From positions 1 to 64,000 of the forward strand of contig NZ_NPML01000018.1 of NCBI RefSeq assembly GCF_002252565.1: a DNA stretch of 64,000 nt, written 5' to 3'. The first letter of the stretch is position 1, and each line of letters starts with the position of its first letter. The DNA comes from Petroclostridium xylanilyticum. GTDB lineage: Bacteria; Bacillota; Clostridia; SK-Y3. Below the pieces are notes generated by a model that saw only the letters and a list, made by a program, of their open reading frames with translations, was not told the origin of the DNA and ran no database searches. This document shows positions 45,737-53,970 of this stretch, in pieces. Both the position numbers and the translations under genes were made by a program.

Positions 45737-48328
45737 ATGTATGCATACGAAAAAATTACCGTAGTTCCTAAACTGCCTGAGAGAATCAATAAGCTAAATG
45801 AATTGGCATATAATCTCTGGTGGTCCTGGAATACCCATGCAGTAAGCGTTTTTGAAAGTATCGACCAGGAGTTATGGATAGAATGTGAGGAAAATCCTGT
45901 ACGCTTTCTACAGCAGGTCAGCAGTAAAAAGCTAGAGGCTGCTGCTGATAATCATGAATATTTGCTGATATATGATAATATTATAAACCAATTTAATACT
46001 TATATGAATGCAGATGATACATGGTTCATTAGAAACTTCCCGGATAAGAAAGATAATATCATCGCTTATTTTTCCGCCGAATATGGATTGCATGAAACTC
46101 TCCCTATGTATTCGGGAGGTTTGGGTATTCTCTCTGGAGACCACTGCAAGTCCGCCAGCGATTTAGGCCTGCCTTTTGTTGCAGTTGGTTTGCTTTACAA
46201 GCAGGGATATTTTAGGCAGCAGCTCAACCAAGAGGGATGGCAGGAAGCTAAGTTTATAAAGCAAAATATCTCCGAATTACCCATTCAAGCGACAAAAGAC
46301 CAAAATGGCAATGACGTAATTATATCTACTGATTTCCCGGGTAGAACAGTGCATGCAAAGGTGTGGGAAATACATGTAGGGCGAATTAAAATTTATATGA
46401 TGGATACTGATATTCCAGAAAACAACTTCGACGACAGGCATATTACATCCATACTTTATGGTGGAGAGCAGGAAATGCGAATCTCCCAGGAAATCATTCT
46501 GGGAATCGGTGGAATAAAGACGCTGGACGCTCTGGGAATTAAACCATCCGTCTATCATTTGAATGAAGGACATTCCGCTTTTTGTACTTTAGAAATAATG
46601 CGCAAGTTAATTCAATACGAAGGCCTGTCCTTCCATAATGCCCGGGAAGTAGTTGCTGCCTCTACAGTTTTTACCACTCATACCCCGGTACCAGCGGGAA
46701 GTGACCGTTTCCCTCTTTATTTAATGGACAAATACTTTAGCAATGTATGGACTTCCCTGGGTATTAACCGCCATCAGTTTATGGAGATGGGCTCAAGCAC
46801 TCACCCCGATTCCCGCGATGTATTTAATATGACTATTCTAGCCCTGAAAACTGCCGGTCAAAGAAATGGTGTGAGCAAGTTACATGGAATGGTATCCAGA
46901 AACATATTTAATCACGTATGGGAACGTATCCCTGAAGAAGAAGTACCTATCGGTTCCATCACCAACGGAATTCATACCGCAACATGGCTGAATCCATCCC
47001 TGAAGGATTTATATGGAAAGTATCTGGGACAAAATTGGGAGGAAAATATCCATGATACAAAAATGTGGCGTAATATAGATAACATTCCTGATGAAGCTTT
47101 ATGGGATGCTCATATGGCAAATAAACAAAAAATGATCGACTTCATCAGGGATAGAGTGAAAACTCAAAAAATAAGAAACGGGGAAGCCCCGGAAGAAATT
47201 GAAAGTATCGATAAAATGCTGGATCCCAATGCACTCACCATCGGTTTTGCCCGCAGATTTGCTACTTATAAAAGAGCTACACTGATTTTTCGCAATCTGT
47301 CAAGACTGCAGAGAATACTCAATAACCCTGCAATGCCTGTGCAGATCATTTTTGCCGGTAAAGCACACCCTGCCGATTATCCCGGCCAGGAATTAATCAA
47401 GCATATTCATGACCTGGCACATCAGGAAGGTTTTAAAGGTAAAGTATTCCTGGTGGAAAACTATGATATGAAACTTGCCCGTCATCTCCTTTCAGGAGTT
47501 GATGTATGGCTTAACAATCCTAGAAGACCCCTGGAAGCTAGCGGCACCAGCGGCCAGAAAGCGGCTCTAAATGGGATTATCAATTTTAGTGTTTTGGACG
47601 GTTGGTGGGTTGAAGGGTATAATGGGCATAACGGTTGGGCAATTGGTGATGAGACCTATTATTCAAATACCGAACAGCAGGATAATGTAGATGCCCAATC
47701 CCTATATGCCACTTTGGAAGAGCAGATCGTCCCGCTATATTACGAGAGAAATGAGAAAGGTATACCCGTTAATTGGGTAAGGACCATGAAAGCATCTATT
47801 AAAACCTGTGCCCCTGTTTTTAGTACTGCAAGAATGGTACAGGATTATGTAAAAGACTATTATGTGACAGCTATGAGAAGGAAGGATGAGATCACTAAAA
47901 ATCACTATGCCCTGGCTCAAGAACTATCACAGTGGAAGTCACATGTAAGTAACGAGTGGAGCCAGGTAAGAATTATTCCTGACAGGAAGCTAAATTACTA
48001 TTCAGATCAGAAAATTTTTGCCGGCCGTCCCGTGGAGTTAAGCACCATCGTATACCTCGGCAATATTAACCCAAACAATGCCCGGGTAGAAGTATATTAT
48101 GGAAAGATCGGTCAGGACGGTATGATTGAACAACCGGAAATAGCCGCCATGGAACTACAGGGGCAGGGCGAAGGTAATAACTATCACTATAAAGGGACTA
48201 TTCATCTTGATACTGGAGGAGAATATGGATATACCTTTAGAGTACTTCCATATCACTCTGGACTCATTAATGAGTACGACCTTGGGCTTATTAAGTGGGT
48301 CGAAACCAGTGAATACAATATTCAGTGA
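45737..48328 (+). CDS. glgP: Alpha-glucan (glycogen/maltodextrin) phosphorylase
   Basis: 863 residues of GT35, the alpha-glucan phosphorylase type with an N-terminal DUF3417 domain (LNELAYNLWWSWNTHAVSVF). It releases glucose-1-phosphate from alpha-1,4-glucans. GILSGDHCKSASDLGLPFV, HLNEGHSAF and the PLP site GTSGQKAALNG with the cofactor lysine are visible; YKRATLIFRNL is conserved. ATG at 45737 has CGGAGG eight bases upstream; the frame extends 30 codons further without a ribosome site. A structured inverted repeat lies just past its stop. Confidence 0.95.
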   Translation: MYAYEKITVVPKLPERINKLNELAYNLWWSWNTHAVSVFESIDQELWIECEENPVRFLQQVSSKKLEAAADNHEYLLIYDNIINQFNTYMNADDTWFIRNFPDKKDNIIAYFSAEYGLHETLPMYSGGLGILSGDHCKSASDLGLPFVAVGLLYKQGYFRQQLNQEGWQEAKFIKQNISELPIQATKDQNGNDVIISTDFPGRTVHAKVWEIHVGRIKIYMMDTDIPENNFDDRHITSILYGGEQEMRISQEIILGIGGIKTLDALGIKPSVYHLNEGHSAFCTLEIMRKLIQYEGLSFHNAREVVAASTVFTTHTPVPAGSDRFPLYLMDKYFSNVWTSLGINRHQFMEMGSSTHPDSRDVFNMTILALKTAGQRNGVSKLHGMVSRNIFNHVWERIPEEEVPIGSITNGIHTATWLNPSLKDLYGKYLGQNWEENIHDTKMWRNIDNIPDEALWDAHMANKQKMIDFIRDRVKTQKIRNGEAPEEIESIDKMLDPNALTIGFARRFATYKRATLIFRNLSRLQRILNNPAMPVQIIFAGKAHPADYPGQELIKHIHDLAHQEGFKGKVFLVENYDMKLARHLLSGVDVWLNNPRRPLEASGTSGQKAALNGIINFSVLDGWWVEGYNGHNGWAIGDETYYSNTEQQDNVDAQSLYATLEEQIVPLYYERNEKGIPVNWVRTMKASIKTCAPVFSTARMVQDYVKDYYVTAMRRKDEITKNHYALAQELSQWKSHVSNEWSQVRIIPDRKLNYYSDQKIFAGRPVELSTIVYLGNINPNNARVEVYYGKIGQDGMIEQPEIAAMELQGQGEGNNYHYKGTIHLDTGGEYGYTFRVLPYHSGLINEYDLGLIKWVETSEYNIQ

Positions 48329-48344
48329 TGAAAATACATTCACC

Positions 48345-48475
48345 CGGCTGGGTACCATCATATACTCCATGTTTTGCCGTCGGCTTATACCAGCATCCGT
48401 GCCGGGATAAGCCTAAAATCACCCTCCATGGTGATTTTCCGGCTGCAACATTCCATATATGATGGTACCCAGCCG
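48345..48475. repeat. 131-bp cloverleaf-like inverted repeat between glgP and manA
   Basis: A perfect 20-base outer stem (48345-48364 with 48456-48475) encloses two inner hairpins: GGCTTAT/ATAAGCC (48382-48413) and AAAATCACC/GGTGATTTT (48416-48439). A partial second-layer pairing (TGTT..GCCG with CGGC..AACA) lies between. It sits between converging genes, so it could end transcription from both sides or be a small non-autonomous mobile element. A CAACATGGGGACAG word follows at 48492. Confidence 0.85.
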
Positions 48476-48513
48476 TATCGGTCCTATTGTGCAACATGGG
48501 GACAGTGCTATTT

Positions 48514-49572
48514 TCATACTATCCCTCCGATTTTCTTCAGTTCTTCATCACTTATCCCCTTCTCCTTTAATGGCTGGATAATATCTTCAGAAATATCAGG
48601 GACATAACTTTTAATTACAGTACACTCGCCAGCTATGATGTAATTCCCCATATTAGCAGGGATGAGGAAAGAATCTCCGGCTTTAAAGGCTTCTGCTCCA
48701 CCGTTATATTCTATCTTGCCTTCTCCTTCGATAGCCATAATAATGTCAAACTTTTCACCATTTAGTTTCTCATGACTAACCTGCTTAATTTGGACTTTTT
48801 CTGTAATAAAATACTTACAGGCAACCAGATAAGTTCTTATGTTCTCTCCTTCACAAACTGAAAGACCTTCTACTTTTTCTCTACCGGTTACGTCAGACAG
48901 GTTGGTTACCTCCAGCGCCTTATCTATATGTAACTGCCTGGGTTTACCGTCATCCCCTATCCTGTTCCAGTCGTATACCCTATATGTAGTATCCGAATTT
49001 TGCTGTATCTCTGCAATAAGCAGTCCTGCTCCAATGGCATGTAAAGTGGTAGCCGGAATAAAAAACACATCTCCAGCCTTAACATCAACAAAATTCAAAA
49101 GTTTTTCCAGGGAACCGTTAATAATCCCTTGCTTAAACTGTTCCTTTGAAACTCCCGGCTTAACACCGTATACCAGCTGTGCTCCGGGCTCAGCATCGAT
49201 GACATACCACATCTCTGTTTTGCCCAGTTCGCCGTTTTCATTTTTAAAAGCATATTCATCCTCCGGGTGAACCTGAACCGACAGTCTATCCGATGCATCC
49301 AGTATTTTTACCAGTAAAGGGAATTTTTTAATTCCTTCTTCTCCTGTACGAGTCCCTAATAAATCCATCCCATACATTTCTATTACTTCTTTTAAAGATT
49401 TACCTTTCAGGCTGCCATTTGCAATAGTACTTGTCCCATTGTCGTGACATGCGATTTCCCAACTTTCGCCTGTACTGTCAGAAGGGATATCTTTCCCAAA
49501 CTTTTCCCTAAGTTTTTTACCGCCCCATATAGGTTCTTTATATACTGGCTGTAATTTTAACGGATATAACAT
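48514..49572 (-). CDS. manA: Mannose-6-phosphate isomerase, class I
   Basis: 352 residues, the Firmicute ManA cupin enzyme interconverting mannose-6-P and fructose-6-P. PVYKEPIWGGKKLREKFGKD, LSVQVHPED and GKTEMWYVID hold the zinc ligands (His and Glu), and FFIPATTLHAIGAG a further histidine. AAGGAG lies upstream of ATG. A TATAAT-like -10 lies about 45 bases upstream, without a good -35. It may feed mannose for glycans, but no GDP-mannose gene is seen here. Confidence 0.93.
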   Translation of the reverse strand: MLYPLKLQPVYKEPIWGGKKLREKFGKDIPSDSTGESWEIACHDNGTSTIANGSLKGKSLKEVIEMYGMDLLGTRTGEEGIKKFPLLVKILDASDRLSVQVHPEDEYAFKNENGELGKTEMWYVIDAEPGAQLVYGVKPGVSKEQFKQGIINGSLEKLLNFVDVKAGDVFFIPATTLHAIGAGLLIAEIQQNSDTTYRVYDWNRIGDDGKPRQLHIDKALEVTNLSDVTGREKVEGLSVCEGENIRTYLVACKYFITEKVQIKQVSHEKLNGEKFDIIMAIEGEGKIEYNGGAEAFKAGDSFLIPANMGNYIIAGECTVIKSYVPDISEDIIQPLKEKGISDEELKKIGGIV

Positions 49573-49796
49573 TATTGATCACTCCTTTTTATACCAACCG
49601 ATGATATTATATCACATATAATAAAAAAATTAATAGTAACATAATGTTAATAGGGCACATATTTAATATTTGAAGAAAATAATTCCAATGCAACTGATAC
49701 AATGTAGTTTGGGAGAAAGGTTGGTGAGGGTTGTATGGATAAATTTTCATAAATCGGACCATACGGAAAATATGTACTCATGTTAATAAATTAACA

Positions 49797-49825
49797 TTGA
49801 CAACTATATCGTAATATTGTAATAT
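49797..49825 (+). promoter_or_regulatory. sigma-A promoter of the CoA-disulfide-reductase-like gene
   Basis: TTGACA (49797-49802), 17 bases, TAATAT (49820-49825). The spacer and -10 region carry repeated TAATAT words in an imperfect dyad, a plausible but unproven operator for the ArsR-type protein encoded downstream. Confidence 0.8.
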
Positions 49826-49863
49826 GATAATATATAGAACGTATATGAAAGGAGTCTAAATAT

Positions 49864-52329
49864 ATGAAAGTACTGATTATTGGAGGCGTGGCCGGTGGAG
49901 CCAGTGCAGCCGCGCGGTTAAGACGTCTTGATGAAAAATGTGAAATCATACTTTTCGAAAGAGGAGAACATATTTCATTTGCTAACTGCGGCTTACCCTA
50001 TTATATAGGGGAAGTGATCAAAGAAAAAGAAAAACTTTTGGTCCAAACGCCCCAGGCAATGAAGCAAAGGTTCAATATAGATGTAAGAGTATTCAGTGAG
50101 GTTGTATCCATTGATCCACAGAAAAAAGAAGTTAAAGTCCATGACCTTAAAAACGGCAAAAGCTATACCGAAACATATGATAAATTAGTGTTATCTCCCG
50201 GTGCTGCTCCTATTAAACCGAACATTGAAGGAATTAATGCCCCCAATGTATTTACACTGAGAAATATTCCGGATACTTATGCAATAAAAGATTTTGTAGA
50301 CAATCACAAGCCTAAAAGGGCGGTTGTTGTAGGCGGTGGATTTATAGGGCTTGAAATTGCCGAAAATCTTCACGAAAGAGGAATTGTTGTAACTGTAGTA
50401 GAGCTGGCAAACCAGGTAATCGGCCCAATTGACTATGAAATGGCTGCCCTGGTGCATGCACATCTGAAAGAAAAGGGTGTTGAATTCTATCTGGAAGATG
50501 GTGTGAAAGCCCTGCAGCATAATTCAAAATATTCGGTAGTAGAGCTGAACAGCGGTAAGGAAATCAAAACCGATATGATTGTCTTAGGTATTGGTGTCCG
50601 CCCTGAAACTGAACTTGCAAAGAAGGCAGGGCTGGCTTTGGGTGAACGCGGAGGAATCAAGGTCAATAAGACATTACAAACTTCCAACCCGGACATCTAT
50701 GCTGTTGGGGACGCCATTGAAGTCATAGATTATGTAAATGGTAATCCTGCACTGATTCCTCTTGCAGGACCGGCTAACAAACAAGGTAGAATTGTAGCAA
50801 ACAATATCTGCGGCATCAAAGAAGAGTATGAAGGTACCCAGGGTACTTCCGTATTAAAGGTATTTGATATGACTGTTGCCTCTACAGGAAACAACGAAAA
50901 GATCCTCAAGAGGTTTAACATTCCATACCAGAAATCCTTTACCCATTCAGCTTCCCATGCCGGATACTATCCTGGAGCTATGCCCATATCCTTAAAACTC
51001 CTGTTCTCTCCTAAAGATGGGAAGATATTAGGCGCACAGGCTGTGGGTTATGAAGGTGTTGAAAAAAGAATAGATGTTATTGCTACGGCAATCCGGGCAG
51101 GAATGACGGTGTATGACCTTGAAAAACTGGAACTGTCTTATGCTCCTCCTTATTCTTCTGCAAAAGATCCGGTTAACATGGCGGGATATGTTGCTTCCAA
51201 TATTCTAAAAGGTGATGTGGCAGTTATTCACTGGGATGAAATCGCCAACCTGGACAAAAACAAATCCATATTGGTGGATGTTAGAACTCCGATGGAATTT
51301 AGCATGGGTACCATACAAGGTGCAGTAAACATTCCTGTAGATGAATTAAGAAACAGAATGAATGAAATTCCGAAGGATAAAGAAGTAATTATCTTCTGTC
51401 AGGTAGGCTTAAGAGGATACCTTGCCTGCAGAATACTCATGCAAAACGGCTATAAGAATGTTAAGAACCTCAGCGGCGGATACAAGACTTATTTCCCTGC
51501 TGTTCAAAAACAGGGTAACCAGGACATCTATGACTATGAAAGAATTGATAATTCCGATTTAATCCATGCATCATCTCCGGATCCTGAAAATTGCGATGCA
51601 GTGGTGGATATTAGGCTGGATGCTTGCGGTCTCCAGTGTCCCGGCCCAATTATGCAGGTAAATAATGCAATCAATTCAATGAATGTAGGGGAAGTGCTGG
51701 AAGTAACGGCTAGTGACCCTGCTTTCGGTACAGACATCAAGGCATGGTGTGAACGCACCGGTCACCAGTTAATTAAGGTAGGTAAAGAAGGCAAGAATAT
51801 AAAAGCATGCATTAAGAAAGGGAATGGAAGGATGAGCCAGCATAATGTAACCAGTTCGGGAAATGATAAAACTATGATTGTATTTAGCGGAGACCTTGAC
51901 AAGGCGATTGCTTCCTTTATTATAGCAAACGGTGCTGCAGCAATGGGAAGAAAAGTAACCATGTTCTTTACCTTCTGGGGACTAAATATTTTAAGAAAAC
52001 ATAACAAGGTTAAGGTTAAAAAAAGTCTGCTTGAATCTATGTTTGGCATGATGATGCCCAGAGGTTCCAGAAGGCTCGGCCTTTCCAAGATGAATATGGG
52101 CGGTATGGGCGGCAAAATGATTAGATATATCATGAATAAAAAGAATGTATCTTCCCTTGAAGATTTAATTGAGCAGGCAAAAGCCCAGGGTGTCCGAATT
52201 GTTGCATGCAGCATGTCCATGGATGTAATGGGCATCAAGGAAGAAGAACTGATTGATGGTATTGAAATAGGTGGCGTTGCAACCTTCCTTGGAGCCGCTG
52301 AATCGGCAGATACGAACCTATTTATATAA
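49864..52329 (+). CDS. CoA-disulfide reductase fused to rhodanese, TusA and DsrE domains
   Basis: 821 residues, four modules in one chain. Residues 1-440: FAD/NAD(P) disulfide reductase with GGVAGGASAAARLR and the redox cysteine C42 in SFANCGLPYY. About 455-550: rhodanese with active C512 in FCQVGLRGY. About 580-650: TusA/SirA sulfur carrier with C588 and C592 (CGLQCPGP). About 660-821: DsrE/DsrF-like domain. The set suggests persulfide or sulfane-sulfur reduction and transfer. AAAGGAG lies upstream of ATG. An ArsR-family gene follows after 71 bases. Confidence 0.93.
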   Translation: MKVLIIGGVAGGASAAARLRRLDEKCEIILFERGEHISFANCGLPYYIGEVIKEKEKLLVQTPQAMKQRFNIDVRVFSEVVSIDPQKKEVKVHDLKNGKSYTETYDKLVLSPGAAPIKPNIEGINAPNVFTLRNIPDTYAIKDFVDNHKPKRAVVVGGGFIGLEIAENLHERGIVVTVVELANQVIGPIDYEMAALVHAHLKEKGVEFYLEDGVKALQHNSKYSVVELNSGKEIKTDMIVLGIGVRPETELAKKAGLALGERGGIKVNKTLQTSNPDIYAVGDAIEVIDYVNGNPALIPLAGPANKQGRIVANNICGIKEEYEGTQGTSVLKVFDMTVASTGNNEKILKRFNIPYQKSFTHSASHAGYYPGAMPISLKLLFSPKDGKILGAQAVGYEGVEKRIDVIATAIRAGMTVYDLEKLELSYAPPYSSAKDPVNMAGYVASNILKGDVAVIHWDEIANLDKNKSILVDVRTPMEFSMGTIQGAVNIPVDELRNRMNEIPKDKEVIIFCQVGLRGYLACRILMQNGYKNVKNLSGGYKTYFPAVQKQGNQDIYDYERIDNSDLIHASSPDPENCDAVVDIRLDACGLQCPGPIMQVNNAINSMNVGEVLEVTASDPAFGTDIKAWCERTGHQLIKVGKEGKNIKACIKKGNGRMSQHNVTSSGNDKTMIVFSGDLDKAIASFIIANGAAAMGRKVTMFFTFWGLNILRKHNKVKVKKSLLESMFGMMMPRGSRRLGLSKMNMGGMGGKMIRYIMNKKNVSSLEDLIEQAKAQGVRIVACSMSMDVMGIKEEELIDGIEIGGVATFLGAAESADTNLFI

Positions 52330-52400
52330 TCTATTTATATAATCTATTTATATAATTGAGAATTTTATTCTGACAATGTTTGAAGGATTGAATTAAAGAA

Positions 52401-52679
52401 ATGAAAAATATTAACATTAAAGACTACGATCAAAAAAGTGAAATCCTGAAGGCACTGGCTCATCCTGTCCGGCTTTGCATTGTCAAAGGGCTGATTGAAA
52501 ACCAGTGCAATGTCACCCACATGCAGGAATGCTTGAATCTGCCCCAATCCACCGTCTCACAGCATCTGTCAAAATTAAAAGCTGCGGGAATTATTGAAGG
52601 GGACCGGAATGGGCTGGAAATCTGCTATAAAGTTGTAAATGAAGATGTAAAAAAAATAATAGAGGTACTGTTCGGATAG
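52401..52679 (+). CDS. ArsR/SmtB-family transcriptional regulator
   Basis: 92 residues with a winged helix (LNLPQSTVSQHLSKLKAAGI recognition region). Cysteines at 26, 36, 44 and 75 are candidates for metal or persulfide sensing; C36 and C44 flank the helix before the recognition helix. It probably controls the upstream sulfur-handling gene by binding near its promoter (inference). Only a weak AAGAA ribosome site is seen, so it may be translated at a low level from the same transcript. Confidence 0.88.
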   Translation: MKNINIKDYDQKSEILKALAHPVRLCIVKGLIENQCNVTHMQECLNLPQSTVSQHLSKLKAAGIIEGDRNGLEICYKVVNEDVKKIIEVLFG

Positions 52680-52689
52680 CAGTACCTCT
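52661..52689. terminator. Palindrome overlapping the arsR-type stop
   Basis: AGAGGTACTG and CAGTACCTCT form a perfect ten-base stem across the stop codon. On the plus strand no T run follows; on the minus strand a T run does. It may protect the transcript end more than terminate it. Confidence 0.5.
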
Positions 52690-52731
52690 ATTGAAAAAAT
52701 ATTTAAACTTTATTCAGACAATAGTCTCAGA

Positions 52732-53583
52732 CAATAGGGACGGTTCTTATTGACAAATCACCTAGAGCTATTATAAAATTAGTTTGAGGTGATTTATGTG
52801 CCAAGAATAGCAAGAGAGAAAAGCAGTTCGGGGATATATCATATTATGGTAAGAGGAATCAATCAACAAGACATTTTTGAAGATGATGAAGATAGACAAA
52901 GATATATAGAAACATTAGAGAGATTTAAAAAGGAAACTAATTTTGAAATTTATGCGTATTGCTTAATGAATAATCATGTCCATTTGCTCATAAGAGAAAA
53001 AGAAGTGGAAATATCAAAAATATTGAAAAAGATCGGTACAAGTTATGCCTACTATTTTAATTGGAAGTATGAAAGGAACGGACATTTATTTCAAGATAGG
53101 TATAAGAGCGAAACGGTGGAAAGTAATAGCTATTTTTGTATGGTAATAAGGTATATACACCAAAACCCTGTAAAAGCCGGATTATCGAGTATGGAAGATT
53201 ATAAATGGAGTAGCTACAATAGTTATATACATAGAGATAGACAAACAATGATTGATGCGGAATTTTTTCTAGGAATGCTATCAGAGAATAAAGACCTGGC
53301 AATAAAAAGGTATATTGATTACATGAACGAGCCTAACAATGATAAATGCTTAGAAATAGAAAATAAAGTTAAATTAACCGATGAGAAAGCAAGAGATATT
53401 ATAAAAAAAATAGGTAATTTAAAAAACATATCGGATATACAAAGATTAGATATCGAAAAAAGAAATAGTATTTTGAAAAAAGCCAAGGAAATAGAGGGCA
53501 TGTCTGTTCTGCAGATATCAAGAGTAACGGGTATTAATAGAACTGCTATTAGTAAAGCTTGACAGCAAGAACCGTCCCTGTTG
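52732..53583 (+). mobile_element. RAYT element bounded by GGGACGGTTC inverted repeats
   Basis: Ends at 52732-52756 and 53559-53583 are inverted 25-base repeats with 21 matches, both centred on GGGACGGTTCTT. The transposase gene fills the space and its TGA lies inside the right repeat. The same core forms the hairpins scattered through the window, so this is the likely source of the activity that spread them. Confidence 0.85.
52798..53562 (+). CDS. REP-associated tyrosine transposase (RAYT, Y1_Tnp family)
   Basis: 254 residues beginning VPRIAREKSSSGIYHIMVRG. The Y1/HUH transposase motif is seen as CLMNNHVHLLI (histidine pair), with DRYKSETVE and VIRYIHQNPVKAGL downstream, and a C-terminal helix-turn-helix-like end (ISRVTGINRTAISKA). 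GTG at 52798 is the start because GAGGTGAT is six bases upstream. The RAYT group handles single-stranded REP hairpins. The gene is intact. Confidence 0.92.
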   Translation: MPRIAREKSSSGIYHIMVRGINQQDIFEDDEDRQRYIETLERFKKETNFEIYAYCLMNNHVHLLIREKEVEISKILKKIGTSYAYYFNWKYERNGHLFQDRYKSETVESNSYFCMVIRYIHQNPVKAGLSSMEDYKWSSYNSYIHRDRQTMIDAEFFLGMLSENKDLAIKRYIDYMNEPNNDKCLEIENKVKLTDEKARDIIKKIGNLKNISDIQRLDIEKRNSILKKAKEIEGMSVLQISRVTGINRTAISKA

Positions 53584-53695
53584 ATCGTTTGTTGATCTGT
53601 TGTAAAAATATTTTCAAATGACCCCGTTTTTTATAAATGTCTTTTCGAATTATTTTATTATTAACTATATCTAATAAATATAACGAGGGTCTGCT

Positions 53696-53890
53696 ATGTA
53701 TGGTACAGATATTAACGTATTAAATTCACAGATTTATTTATTAAAAGTGAAGCTATGCAATCTTTTCCATAACCCGGATGTCCCATATGAAACTAAAGTA
53801 TTAGTAAGCCAAAAACTGGATGTTTTAATTGAAGAATATTATAAACTTCAAAATAATATAGAAAATAATTCTAAAAAGTATTATGGTTGA
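53696..53890 (+). CDS. Spo0E-family aspartyl-phosphate phosphatase
   Basis: 64 residues with the signature SQKLDVLIEEYYKL, variant of SQELD; two short helices form a hairpin. The family removes phosphate from Spo0A-P and delays sporulation. GAGGG lies about six bases before ATG. Its presence supports a spore-forming host. Confidence 0.88.
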   Translation: MYGTDINVLNSQIYLLKVKLCNLFHNPDVPYETKVLVSQKLDVLIEEYYKLQNNIENNSKKYYG

Positions 53891-53918
53891 TTCCTTAAAG
53901 GGGCAACATACGGTGATA

Positions 53919-53958
53919 GGTCCTCTGTCTTGTAAAAACCGCACAAGACAGGAGGTCC
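53919..53958. terminator. Hairpin downstream of the Spo0E-like gene
   Basis: GGTCCTCTGTCTTGT pairs, with one bulge, with ACAAGACAGGAGGTCC. There is no T run, so terminator function is uncertain; it adjoins a GGACTTTTTCAGTGG repeat. Confidence 0.5.
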
Positions 53959-53970
53959 AGTCCCCGAGCC

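Noticed and set aside
49819-49850. TAATAT dyad considered as a definite ArsR operator
   Set aside because: The dyad is imperfect and AT-rich; it cannot be told from promoter composition without binding data.
52661-52689. Considered as a standard rho-independent terminator for the ArsR-type gene
   Set aside because: The stem is perfect, but no T run follows on the plus strand; kept only as a low-confidence hairpin.
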